Shown here: positions 25,907 through 34,144 of the stretch, in pieces
Layout of the letters: every line of letters begins with the position of its first letter
How positions within the stretch are numbered: position 1 is the first letter of the stretch
Assembly (NCBI RefSeq): GCF_019216885.1
Contig: NZ_JAAQRC020000001.1
Location: 3,711,001 to 3,775,000, forward strand
From: Methylobacterium sp. SyP6R
GTDB taxonomy: Bacteria; Pseudomonadota; Alphaproteobacteria; Rhizobiales; Beijerinckiaceae
Reading direction: 5' to 3'
Length of the DNA: 64,000 nt
Made by a program: the position numbers and the translations under genes
Notes under the pieces: generated by a model
The model's database searches: none
Seen by the model: only the letters and a program-made list of their open reading frames with translations
Told to the model about the DNA's origin: nothing

Positions 25907-28231
25907 ATGTCCAGCATCACCCAGCGCATCGCCACCGAACTCGGCGCGCAGGAATGGCAGGTCAAGGCGGCGGTGGACCTGCTCGACGGCGGGTCGACGG
26001 TGCCGTTCATCGCCCGCTACCGCAAGGAAGTGACGGGCACCCTCGACGACGCGCAGCTGCGCAATCTGGAGGAGCGCCTGCGCTACCTGCGCGAGCTGGA
26101 AGCGCGCCGCGCCGCGATCCTCGAGAGCGTGCAGTCGCAGGGCAAGCTCGACGATGCCTTGCGGGGGCAGTTCCTCGCCGCCGACACCAAGGCCCGGCTC
26201 GAGGACCTCTACCTGCCGTTCAAGCCGAAGCGCCGGACCAAGGCGCAGATCGCCCGCGAGGCGGGCCTCGCACCGCTCGCCGAGGCTTTGCTCTCGCGCC
26301 CCGATCAGGTGCCGCTTCAGGCAGCCTCCGCCTTCGTCGACGAAGCCAAGGGCGTGGCGACCCCGGAGGCGGCGCTGGAGGGCGCCCGCGCCATCCTGGT
26401 CGAGCGGTTCTCCGAGAATGCCGAGTTGCTCGGGCACCTGCGCGAGGCGTTCTGGACCCGCGGCAAGCTCGTGTCCAAGGTCCGCGAGGGCAAGGCGCAG
26501 GAAGGCGCCAAGTTCTCGGACTATTTCGACTTCTCCGAGCCCCTGACCCGCCTCCCCTCGCATCGGGTCCTCGCGCTCTTCCGGGCTGAGAAGGAAGAGG
26601 TGCTGGACCTGCGCCTCGACGAGGCACCCGAGGGCGTCGACGCGCAGAGCCTCTACGATGGCCGCATCGCCCTCTCCGCCGGCATCCAGGATCGCGGCCG
26701 GCCCGGCGACCGCTGGCTGATGGAGGCGGTGCGCTGGGCCTGGCGCACCAAGCTCAGGCTCTCGATCGAGCTCGACCTGCGCGCGCGCCTCTGGGACGCG
26801 GCGGAAACGGAAGGCGTCCGGGTCTTTGCCGGCAACCTGCGCGACCTGCTGCTCGCCGCGCCCGCCGGCGCGCGCCCGACGCTGGGCCTCGATCCCGGCT
26901 ACCGCACCGGCGTGAAGGTCGCGGTGGTGGATGCCACCGGCAAGGTGGTGGCGACCGACACGATCTACCCGCACGAGCCTCGCCGCGACTGGACCGGCTC
27001 GCTGATGACGCTGGCCAGGCTCTGCCGAGCCCATGGAGTGGAACTCGTCGCCATCGGCAACGGCACCGCCTCGCGGGAGACCGACAAGCTCGCCGCCGAG
27101 CTGATCGCCAAGCAGCCGGACTTGAAGCTCACCAAGGTGATGGTGTCGGAGGCCGGCGCCTCGGTCTACTCGGCCTCCGCCTATGCCAGCGCGGAACTGC
27201 CGGGGCTCGACGTGTCCTTGCGCGGCGCGGTCTCGATCGCCCGGCGTCTCCAGGATCCGCTGGCGGAACTGGTGAAGATCGAGCCGAAGGCGATCGGCGT
27301 CGGCCAGTACCAGCACGATCTGGCGGAAGGAAAGCTGTCGCGCTCGCTGGACGCGGTGGTGGAGGATTGCGTGAACGGCGTCGGGGTCGACGTGAACACC
27401 GCGTCGGGCCCGCTGCTCGCCCGGGTCTCGGGTCTCAGCGAGCGGGTGGCGCAGAACATCGTCAGCCACCGCGACAGCAACGGGCCGTTCCGCAGCCGCT
27501 CGGGGCTGAAGAAGGTCGCGGGGCTGGGCCCCAAGGCGTTCGAATTGTCGGCGGGCTTCCTGCGGATCCAGAACGGCGACGACCCGCTCGACGCCTCCGG
27601 CGTGCATCCGGAGGCCTATCCGGTGGTACGCCGCATCCTCCAGGCGACGAAGAGCGACATCAAGGCGGTGATCGGCAACGGCGCGGTGCTCAAGGGCCTG
27701 AATCCAAGGACTTTCACCGACGAGACCTTCGGGCTGCCGACCGTCACCGACATCATCGCCGAGCTGGAAAAGCCCGGCCGCGACCCACGCCCGACCTTCA
27801 GGACCGCGACCTTCCAGGAGGGCGTCGAAAAGATCGGCGACCTCAAGCCCGGCATGGTGCTGGAGGGTGTGGTGACCAACGTCGCGGCCTTCGGCGCCTT
27901 CGTGGATATCGGCGTCCACCAGGACGGGCTCGTCCACATCTCGGCCCTGTCCAAGACCTTCGTGAAGGACCCCCGCGCGGTGGTGAAGCCCGGCGACGTG
28001 GTGCGGGCCAAGGTGCTGGAGGTGGATGTGCCGCGCAAGCGCATCTCGCTGACCTTGCGCCTCGACGACGAGGTCGGCGCCCGCCCGGCCCGGGAGCAGG
28101 GCGGCCAGCACCGCGACGCGCCCCGCCGCGACGCCCCGCGTCCGCAACCCCGCCGCGAGGAGCCGGCGGGGGGCGGGGCGCTGGCGGATGCGTTGCGCAA
28201 GGCGGGGCTCGATCGCGGGTCGCGGCGCTGA
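25907..28231 (+). CDS. tex: Tex-family RNA-binding transcription accessory protein
   Basis: 774 residues, the usual Tex length. The N-terminal Tex domain has [10 protein letters not shown] and [13 protein letters not shown] YqgF/RNase-H-like domain (about 325-450) begins [11 protein letters not shown] helix-hairpin-helix region has [10 protein letters not shown] and [10 protein letters not shown]. The C-terminal S1 domain (about 645-725) has [17 protein letters not shown]. Tex binds nucleic acids and modulates transcription and stress behaviour. The tail after S1 is Arg/Gln/Pro-rich and probably disordered. Confidence 0.95.
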   Translation: MSSITQRIATELGAQEWQVKAAVDLLDGGSTVPFIARYRKEVTGTLDDAQLRNLEERLRYLRELEARRAAILESVQSQGKLDDALRGQFLAADTKARLEDLYLPFKPKRRTKAQIAREAGLAPLAEALLSRPDQVPLQAASAFVDEAKGVATPEAALEGARAILVERFSENAELLGHLREAFWTRGKLVSKVREGKAQEGAKFSDYFDFSEPLTRLPSHRVLALFRAEKEEVLDLRLDEAPEGVDAQSLYDGRIALSAGIQDRGRPGDRWLMEAVRWAWRTKLRLSIELDLRARLWDAAETEGVRVFAGNLRDLLLAAPAGARPTLGLDPGYRTGVKVAVVDATGKVVATDTIYPHEPRRDWTGSLMTLARLCRAHGVELVAIGNGTASRETDKLAAELIAKQPDLKLTKVMVSEAGASVYSASAYASAELPGLDVSLRGAVSIARRLQDPLAELVKIEPKAIGVGQYQHDLAEGKLSRSLDAVVEDCVNGVGVDVNTASGPLLARVSGLSERVAQNIVSHRDSNGPFRSRSGLKKVAGLGPKAFELSAGFLRIQNGDDPLDASGVHPEAYPVVRRILQATKSDIKAVIGNGAVLKGLNPRTFTDETFGLPTVTDIIAELEKPGRDPRPTFRTATFQEGVEKIGDLKPGMVLEGVVTNVAAFGAFVDIGVHQDGLVHISALSKTFVKDPRAVVKPGDVVRAKVLEVDVPRKRISLTLRLDDEVGARPAREQGGQHRDAPRRDAPRPQPRREEPAGGGALADALRKAGLDRGSRR

Positions 28232-28349
28232 CCGCCGGGAGGCCGGCGGGCGCCCGGATGCAGGAAGGCTTCCCGTAACCGTATCGAGGCAATGGCTGGA
28301 ACGGAACAGCAGAGCTTCGAGTTGGGGGCCGCTGATCCGGGAGCCCTCC

Positions 28350-28874
28350 TTGAGACGACCCGTCCTCGCCCTGCTCGGGCTGCTGCTCGCGGCCTGCCCG
28401 CACCCGATCCTGGCGCAGGACGTCCAGGACGACCCCGCGGCGTCCGTCGTCGAGGGGAGCGAGGCCCCGACCGGGCCCGGCGAGCGATCCGCCATCCCCA
28501 AGACCCTGCGCGCCTCCGGGTCGAGGGCCGGCGGGCCTGCCAACGACCTCAATCCCGGCGGCCGCCCCGAGGAGCCGGCCCCTCCCAAGGGCGACCTCGG
28601 CGGGGTCGTCGCCGGCAAGGCGCTGTTCCACGGCAATTACTGCGGCAAGGGGCAACGCGGCGAGGGCCTGGCCCCGATCGACGACCTCGACGCCGCCTGC
28701 ATGCGCCACGACGCCTGCTACGATGCGGCGGGGTACAGCTCGTGCGCCTGCGATGCGGCGCTGAAGCGCGAGGCGTCGGTGGTCGCGGACAGCGGGAGCG
28801 CCTCGCTGGAGGTGCGTCGCAGGGCCCTCAGCGTGATCGAGGCCACCGGGGCGATGGAGTGCCGCGCGCCCTGA
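28350..28874 (+). CDS. Exported phospholipase-A2-like protein
   Basis: 174 residues. The TTG start at 28350 has GGAG 6 bases upstream and begins a signal peptide (L-A-L-L-G-L-L-L-A-A-C); L-A-A-C fits a lipobox, so it may be a lipoprotein, although P-I-L-A-Q further on also looks like a normal cleavage site. After a Pro-rich linker, the C-terminal domain (about 90-174) has Y-C-G-K-G, P-I-D-D-L-D-A-A-C-M-R-H-D-A-C-Y-D, the His-Asp dyad and Cys pattern of secreted phospholipase A2, then S-S-C-A-C-D. Earlier in-frame starts overlap tex and lack a signal. Phospholipase activity is predicted, not shown. Confidence 0.72.
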   Translation: MRRPVLALLGLLLAACPHPILAQDVQDDPAASVVEGSEAPTGPGERSAIPKTLRASGSRAGGPANDLNPGGRPEEPAPPKGDLGGVVAGKALFHGNYCGKGQRGEGLAPIDDLDAACMRHDACYDAAGYSSCACDAALKREASVVADSGSASLEVRRRALSVIEATGAMECRAP

Positions 28875-28981
28875 ATGCCGGCCGGTGCACATATCCTTGC
28901 GGAATGCATCCCGACCGACCGTCCACCGCCCTCGGACGGCTCGCCAAGCCGCCCGGGTGACGCCATCATGGTGATGTCATC

Positions 28982-31366
28982 ATGAGCCCGCCTGCCACCC
29001 GCCCGTCCGTCGCGACGGGCCGCTCGATCCGACCGGCTTCCCCCTTGCACGCAACTCCCTCATCGCAGGTCCGCGTCGAGACGACGGCCCCTCCGCTCCC
29101 TCCGGCGCCGCGGGCGGCGCGCTGGATCCCGCACGCGATCCTGGCCGCGGGCCTGATCGCGACGGCGTTCAGCACAGCCCTGATCTGGCGGGCGGCGGAG
29201 GTCCGCGACCACCTGACCTTCCTGCACGCCACCGACATCGAATTGCGCACGGTCGAGGACCAGTTCCGGACCTACACCGCGCTCCTGCGCGGCGGAGCCG
29301 GCCTGTTCGCCGCCAACGACGACACCGTCACGCTGGCGCAGTTCCGGGCCTACGTGCAGCGGATCGAGTTCCAGACCCTGTATCCGGGCTTCCTCGGCAT
29401 CGGCTTCACGCCGGCCATTCCGGCCGCGGAGCGCGAGCGTTTCGCCGCGAAGGCGGAGGCCCTGGGCGTGCCGGGCTTTCGCGTGCGCCCGCCGAGCGAC
29501 TATCCCACGCTCAGCCCGATCCTGTTCGCCGAGCCGCCGAACCCGCGCAACCAGGCCGCCATCGGCTACGACGTGATGTCCGATCCGGTCCGGCGCGACA
29601 TGGTCGAGCGCGCCCGCGACACCGGCCTGCCGGCGGCCTCGGCGCGGATCCAGCTCGTGCAGGAGATCGACGCGAACAAGCAGGCCGGCTTCCTGGTCGC
29701 CATGCCGGTCTATGCCGGCGGCACCGTGCCCGCCGAGCTCGACGAGCGGCGGCGGCGCTACCTGGGCTTCGTCTTCGGGGCCTTCCGGGCCGACGACCTG
29801 TTCAACAGCATCGTGGCGGCCGAGGCCGAGGAGGATGCCGCCTTCGCCATCTATGACGGCGCGCCGGGCGCGGCGACGCTGCTGCACCGCTCCAGGCAGA
29901 ATCCCGGTACGGTGGCCGGCCGGCTGACCCGCGAGGCGACGATCGAATTGGGCGGCCGCACCTGGACCGTGGTGTTCGAGCAGCGCGTCTCCCCGCGGCG
30001 CGCCTCGGCGCTGCCGGAGATCGCCCTCATCTGCGGCGGCGGCCTCCTCGCCACAGCGCTGCTGGGCTTCGCCGCGTTCCGGCAGCGCCGCACGCAGGAC
30101 GAGATTCGCCGCCTCAACGCCTCGCTGGAAGCCCGGGTCGAGGATCGGACGCGGGACCTGCGCGAGGCGGCCGAGAGCCTGAGGCAGGCCGGCGAGGACC
30201 GCGCGCGCATGGAAGAAGTCTTGCGCCAGTCGCAGAAGATGGAGGCGGTGGGCCAGCTCACCGGCGGGCTCGCCCACGACTTCAACAACCTGCTCGCCGG
30301 CATCTCCGGCGCGCTGGAGCTGATCGAGACCCGCATCGGCCAGGGCCGCTCCAAGGACGTCGCGAAGTACATCGCCGCCGCGCAAGGCGCCTCGAAGCGG
30401 GCCGCGGCGCTGACCCACCGCCTCCTCGCCTTCTCGCGCCGCCAGACCCTGGCGCCCAAGGCCGTCGACGTGAACCGGCTGGTGGACGGGATGCTCGACC
30501 TGATCCAGCGCACCGTCGGCCCCGGCATCGACCTGCGGCACCGGGGGGCGGACGACCTCTGGCCCGCGCTCGTCGATCCCTCGCAGCTCGAGAATTCGCT
30601 CCTGAACCTCTGCATCAACGCCAGGGATGCGATGCCGGAAGGCGGCCGGATCGTCATCGAGACGGAGAACCGCTGGATCGACCGTCGGCAGGCCGAGGCG
30701 CAGGACATGCCGGAGGGGCAGTACCTGTCGCTCTGCGTGACCGATACCGGCACCGGCATGCCGCCGGAGATCGTCGCCAGGGCCTTCGACCCGTTCTTCA
30801 CGACGAAGCCGATGGGTGCGGGCACGGGCTTAGGCCTGTCGATGATCTACGGCTTCGCCAAGCAATCCGGCGGGCAGGTGCGGATCACCTCCGAGGTCGG
30901 CGCCGGCACGAATGTGTGCCTCTACCTGCCGCGGCACCGGGGCGAGGCCGACCGGGACGGGCCCGATCCCGGGAAGCGTCCCCTGCCCCAGGCCGAGGCG
31001 GGCGAGACCGTGCTGATCGTCGATGACGAGCCGACCGTGCGCATGCTCGTAGCCGACGTGCTGAACGACCTCGGCTATACCGCGATCGAGGCCGCGGACG
31101 GTGCGGGGGGCTTAAGGGTGCTCCAGTCGGATGCGCGGGTGGACCTGCTGGTGACGGATGTCGGCCTGCCCGGCGGCATGAACGGGCGCCAGATGGCCGA
31201 TGCCGCCCGGGTCGACCGGCCTGACCTGAAGGTCCTGTTCATCACCGGCTTCGCGGAGGCCGCCCTGTTCGGCGACGGCCGGCTCGAATCCGGCATGGCC
31301 GTCCTGACCAAGCCGTTCGCGGTCGATGCCCTGGCCGCGCGCATCCGGGAGATGATCGCGCCTTGA
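28982..31366 (+). CDS. CHASE-domain hybrid sensor histidine kinase
   Basis: 794 residues. A membrane span (about 48-70), a periplasmic CHASE domain (about 85-320; L-Y-P-G-F-L-G-I-G-F-T-P, I-G-Y-D-V-M-S-D-P-V-R-R-D-M) and a second span (about 345-365) lead into a coiled coil. The HisKA has G-G-L-A-H-D-F-N-N-L-L (His near 432), the HATPase_c D-T-G-T-G-M-P and G-T-G-L-G-L-S-M, and a C-terminal receiver (about 675-790) has V-D-D-E-P and V-T-D-V-G-L-P with T-K-P-F-A. It probably senses an external small molecule. The start has a GGTGAT ribosome-like site 7 bases upstream. Confidence 0.9.
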   Translation: MSPPATRPSVATGRSIRPASPLHATPSSQVRVETTAPPLPPAPRAARWIPHAILAAGLIATAFSTALIWRAAEVRDHLTFLHATDIELRTVEDQFRTYTALLRGGAGLFAANDDTVTLAQFRAYVQRIEFQTLYPGFLGIGFTPAIPAAERERFAAKAEALGVPGFRVRPPSDYPTLSPILFAEPPNPRNQAAIGYDVMSDPVRRDMVERARDTGLPAASARIQLVQEIDANKQAGFLVAMPVYAGGTVPAELDERRRRYLGFVFGAFRADDLFNSIVAAEAEEDAAFAIYDGAPGAATLLHRSRQNPGTVAGRLTREATIELGGRTWTVVFEQRVSPRRASALPEIALICGGGLLATALLGFAAFRQRRTQDEIRRLNASLEARVEDRTRDLREAAESLRQAGEDRARMEEVLRQSQKMEAVGQLTGGLAHDFNNLLAGISGALELIETRIGQGRSKDVAKYIAAAQGASKRAAALTHRLLAFSRRQTLAPKAVDVNRLVDGMLDLIQRTVGPGIDLRHRGADDLWPALVDPSQLENSLLNLCINARDAMPEGGRIVIETENRWIDRRQAEAQDMPEGQYLSLCVTDTGTGMPPEIVARAFDPFFTTKPMGAGTGLGLSMIYGFAKQSGGQVRITSEVGAGTNVCLYLPRHRGEADRDGPDPGKRPLPQAEAGETVLIVDDEPTVRMLVADVLNDLGYTAIEAADGAGGLRVLQSDARVDLLVTDVGLPGGMNGRQMADAARVDRPDLKVLFITGFAEAALFGDGRLESGMAVLTKPFAVDALAARIREMIAP

Positions 31367-31411
31367 GAGTTTGCTTGACTTGCCAAGGCAGCATCGTGAC
31401 GAATTGTTCTA

Positions 31412-31669
31412 TCCCATACGCGACCTCATCCTGAGGTGTTATACGCTTTCCGATTGATCGCTTCGCGATGCGGAAAGCGGCTTCGCTCAGGCGCCGCGCG
31501 GGCTGATGATACGAAATCCGGAAGTGATCTTCCGGATTTCGTATTAGTCGATTGAAAATCGACTGACCTCGAAGGAGGGCTCCAGAAACCACTACGATCC
31601 CTGGAAGCCTCCTTCGAGGTCAGTCCATCTTCGATGGACTGACACCTCAGGATGAGGTCGCGTATGGGA
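31412..31669. repeat. Nested palindromic repeat element, copy A
   Basis: The outer arms are perfect 28-bp inverted copies (31412-31439 and 31642-31669). Inside are a 16-bp perfect hairpin (31509-31524 with 31529-31544), an 8-bp one (31546-31553 with 31557-31564), and arms GACCTCGAAGGAGG/CCTCCTTCGAGGTC (about 31564 and 31607). It lies between two convergent genes and fills most of 31367-31756, where no gene is supported. Related copies are at 39990 and 55723, and a cut one at 50736. Confidence 0.85.
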
Positions 31670-31756
31670 ATGAGCATCCCAACCAAACAGGCTCCAACAC
31701 ACCCGGTCGCGGGGCAAGGCGTCATCCCGCCTCGCAGCGCCGGATCATGACAGCCG

Positions 31757-32227
31757 CTACTTCCCCGCCTCGCTCACCGTGGTGAACGTGCCCTCGAAGC
31801 GGCCGCGCTGGGTATCGGCCGCGCAGGCGACGGTGGAGCGGCCCGGCGCGGCTTGCGGGAAGCGGCAGGAGCCGACGGTCATCAGGGTGTCGCGGGTGAT
31901 GCCGCCATCCTGGCCCTTCACCGTGAGGATCACGGCGCTCACCGGCTGGAGCGCGTCGACGCCGACCTCCTCCTGGCGGTCCTGCGGCATGCCGGTGCCG
32001 CTGAAGCTGACCGTCGTGCCGTCGCTCGAGGTGAAGTCGAACGAGGTGCGCCGGCCCTGGACCGTGTTGACGATGCTCTCGCCGCAGGTCGGGCTGACGT
32101 CCTTGCCGGCAATGACCAGCTTCTCGCAGGCGCCCTTGAGCACGTTGCGGGTCATGGGCTGCGCGTGGACCTCGGCGGTGCAGGACAGGCCGAGGAGCAC
32201 GAGGATGGTGAGAAGGCGTGTGAGCAT
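31757..32227 (-). CDS. Exported hypothetical protein
   Basis: 156 residues. The ATG at 32227 begins a clear signal peptide (M-L-T-R-L-L-T-I-L-V-L-L-G-L) with cleavage near A-Q-P (about residue 24). The mature part has four Cys (G-A-C-E-K, S-P-T-C-G, G-S-C-R-F and V-A-C-A-A), enough for two disulfides, in a beta-rich sequence. A longer in-frame start would overlap the neighbouring gene's end. No family was recognised. It is likely periplasmic and is transcribed convergently with the CHASE kinase. Confidence 0.65.
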   Translation of the reverse strand: MLTRLLTILVLLGLSCTAEVHAQPMTRNVLKGACEKLVIAGKDVSPTCGESIVNTVQGRRTSFDFTSSDGTTVSFSGTGMPQDRQEEVGVDALQPVSAVILTVKGQDGGITRDTLMTVGSCRFPQAAPGRSTVACAADTQRGRFEGTFTTVSEAGK

Positions 32228-32270
32228 GGCGGGAATGTAGGAAGCCCCGGCCGCAATCCCACCATGGATT

Positions 32271-33578
32271 TTAGTGGAGAGCGGCCGCGATCGCGTCGGC
32301 CGCCCGCTCGCCCTCCGCGAAGGCGCCGCCCGCGGTGCCCCATTGCTCCCGCGACAGGGCCTCGCCGGCAAACCAGATCCGCTCGGCCACCGCGTCCTTC
32401 AGGAGGTCGCGGGCGCCCGTATGGCCCGGCGGCACGACCGCCCAGGAACCGCGCGACCAGGGATCGTGGCGCCACTCGGTCACCGCCGGCACGGCAAGGT
32501 CGCGCAACAAGCCGCGCCCGACCTGCTCGGCCAGGGTCTCGCGCACCAGCCGGCGCGCGCCGTCGGCCCCGGCGCGGGCCGCGTCGAGGCGGGCGGCCAG
32601 CGCCACGTCGAGCTCGAAATAGTGGAACGGCGTCCCGTCGACCCGCGTCAGCAGGCCCGGCGGCTGGAGCCGGCCGCCGATCAGGCTCGCCAGCCGGTCG
32701 CGGCCGCGGAACGGCGAGGACGGCCAGTGCAGCACCACGTGCTCGTAGATGCCGGTGCGGAATCCGTCGATCGCCGCGCGCACCGGGCCCGGCAGGTCGG
32801 GGGCGAAGCGCAAGGCCGGGGCCGGCTCCTGCAACACCATCATCGGGGCGGTGATCAGCGCCGCCCGCGCCCGCAGGGTCCCGCGCGCCCCGAGATCGAG
32901 CCGCACCCCCTCCCCGGCCCAGTCGAGGGCCGTGACCGGGGTCGAGAGCGCCACCGGCAACCCGGCTGCGAGGCGGGCGAGATAGGCGCCGTAGCCGCCG
33001 GCGATGAAGAAGTTGTCGCCGTATTCCATGCTCGGGAAGTCGTGCAGGCTGATCTCGGTCAGCGGCCGGCCCGAGACGAGGCCGTGCACCAGAGACACCC
33101 GCTTGCCCCAGGGCCCGAGGCCCGGCGGCAGGGCCTCGGCGGCGGGCCGGTCCTCGGGCCCCAAGCGCGCGCCGTCGGTCATCGCCCGGTCGGCGACGGA
33201 CCAGGCGCGACCGAAGGCGAGTTCCTCCGCCGGACGGCCCGGACGACGCCCGATCCAGAGATGGCTCTCCTGTGCGGCCCGCCGCAGCGGCTCGCCCCGT
33301 TCGAAACCGAGGGCCACCAGGGGGTTGATCGGCCCGGCATGGAGCCAGTGGGCGCCGAGATCGACCGGATGACCGCGCAACGGCGTGGTGACGGTGCGGC
33401 CGCCGAGCCGCGGGCGGGCCTCCAGCACGGCGACCGTCAGGCCGCGGGCGAGGAGCCGGCGCGCCGCGCCGATCCCGGCGGCCCCGGCGCCGATCACCGC
33501 GACGTCCGGCTCGGCGGGCAGGGCCGCCAGGGGCGGGACGGAAGTGGGGCTCAGATGCTCGTGGGCTGCGCGCGGCAT
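32271..33578 (-). CDS. FAD-dependent amine oxidase-family protein
   Basis: 435 residues of the flavin amine-oxidase (MAO/PAO) fold. The FAD motif V-I-G-A-G-A-A-G-I-G-A-A at about 28-40 is followed by L-E-A-R-P-R-L-G-G-R-T and L-G-A-H-W-L-H, and the C-terminal flavin contact is I-W-F-A-G-E-A-L-S near 405. The substrate is unknown. The start at 33578 is placed by an AAGGGGTGA ribosome-like site; a GTG at 33590 overlapping the upstream stop (GTGA) is the alternative. It is third in a leftward cluster with a DUF1499 gene and a large membrane protein. Confidence 0.82.
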   Translation of the reverse strand: MPRAAHEHLSPTSVPPLAALPAEPDVAVIGAGAAGIGAARRLLARGLTVAVLEARPRLGGRTVTTPLRGHPVDLGAHWLHAGPINPLVALGFERGEPLRRAAQESHLWIGRRPGRPAEELAFGRAWSVADRAMTDGARLGPEDRPAAEALPPGLGPWGKRVSLVHGLVSGRPLTEISLHDFPSMEYGDNFFIAGGYGAYLARLAAGLPVALSTPVTALDWAGEGVRLDLGARGTLRARAALITAPMMVLQEPAPALRFAPDLPGPVRAAIDGFRTGIYEHVVLHWPSSPFRGRDRLASLIGGRLQPPGLLTRVDGTPFHYFELDVALAARLDAARAGADGARRLVRETLAEQVGRGLLRDLAVPAVTEWRHDPWSRGSWAVVPPGHTGARDLLKDAVAERIWFAGEALSREQWGTAGGAFAEGERAADAIAAALH

Positions 33579-33586
33579 GCGGGTCG

Positions 33587-34141
33587 TCACCCCTTGTTCG
33601 CTTCGATTCCGGCCGCCGCCGCGATCCCGTCGAGCCAGCGGGTCAGCCGCCCGAGGCTCGTCGCCGGGACGGGGCAGCCGGCCTGGCTGCGGATGTAGAG
33701 CGCGAGGCTGGAACGGCCCTCCCCGCGGCCGACGATCTCGACCGTGATCGTATCGGGGCAGCGCAATAGAGCGGTGCGGGCGACGTAGCGGTCCTGCTCG
33801 CCCCACCGGTCGGTGAAGACGAGCGCGGTGCGCGGCTGGCGCTCGGCCACCGCCCGGACGATCTCGCGCAGGCGCGCGCCCGCCACGAAAAAGTCCGGCG
33901 GCACCGCGTCGGCCCTGGCGAGCGGGCAGATATCGGCCGCGCAGGCCAGCGCATCGCTCCGGGACGGCACGCGGCGCAAAGACGCGAAATCGACCGGGCC
34001 GAGATCGGGCGGGCCGAACAGGGCGATCCAGACCTCCTCGATGCCGCCGGGCTCCTCGCCGCGGGCGACCGCCACCGCCACCGCGGCCAGGGCCGCGGCG
34101 ATGAGGGCGAGCAGGAAGAGTGCGGCGATACGCCCGGTCAC
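33587..34141 (-). CDS. DUF1499 membrane-anchored protein
   Basis: 184 residues. A single N-terminal membrane segment (about 5-27) is followed by the DUF1499 pattern: V-D-F-A-S-L, R-S-D-A-L-A-C, then R-Y-V-A-R-T-A-L-L-R-C-P-D-T-I-T-V-E and S-L-A-L-Y-I-R-S-Q. The function of DUF1499 is unknown. The start lies 3 bp after the stop of the large membrane protein gene, so they form an operon. It is periplasmic by topology prediction. Confidence 0.75.
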   Translation of the reverse strand: MTGRIAALFLLALIAAALAAVAVAVARGEEPGGIEEVWIALFGPPDLGPVDFASLRRVPSRSDALACAADICPLARADAVPPDFFVAGARLREIVRAVAERQPRTALVFTDRWGEQDRYVARTALLRCPDTITVEIVGRGEGRSSLALYIRSQAGCPVPATSLGRLTRWLDGIAAAAGIEANKG

Positions 34142-34144
34142 GGT

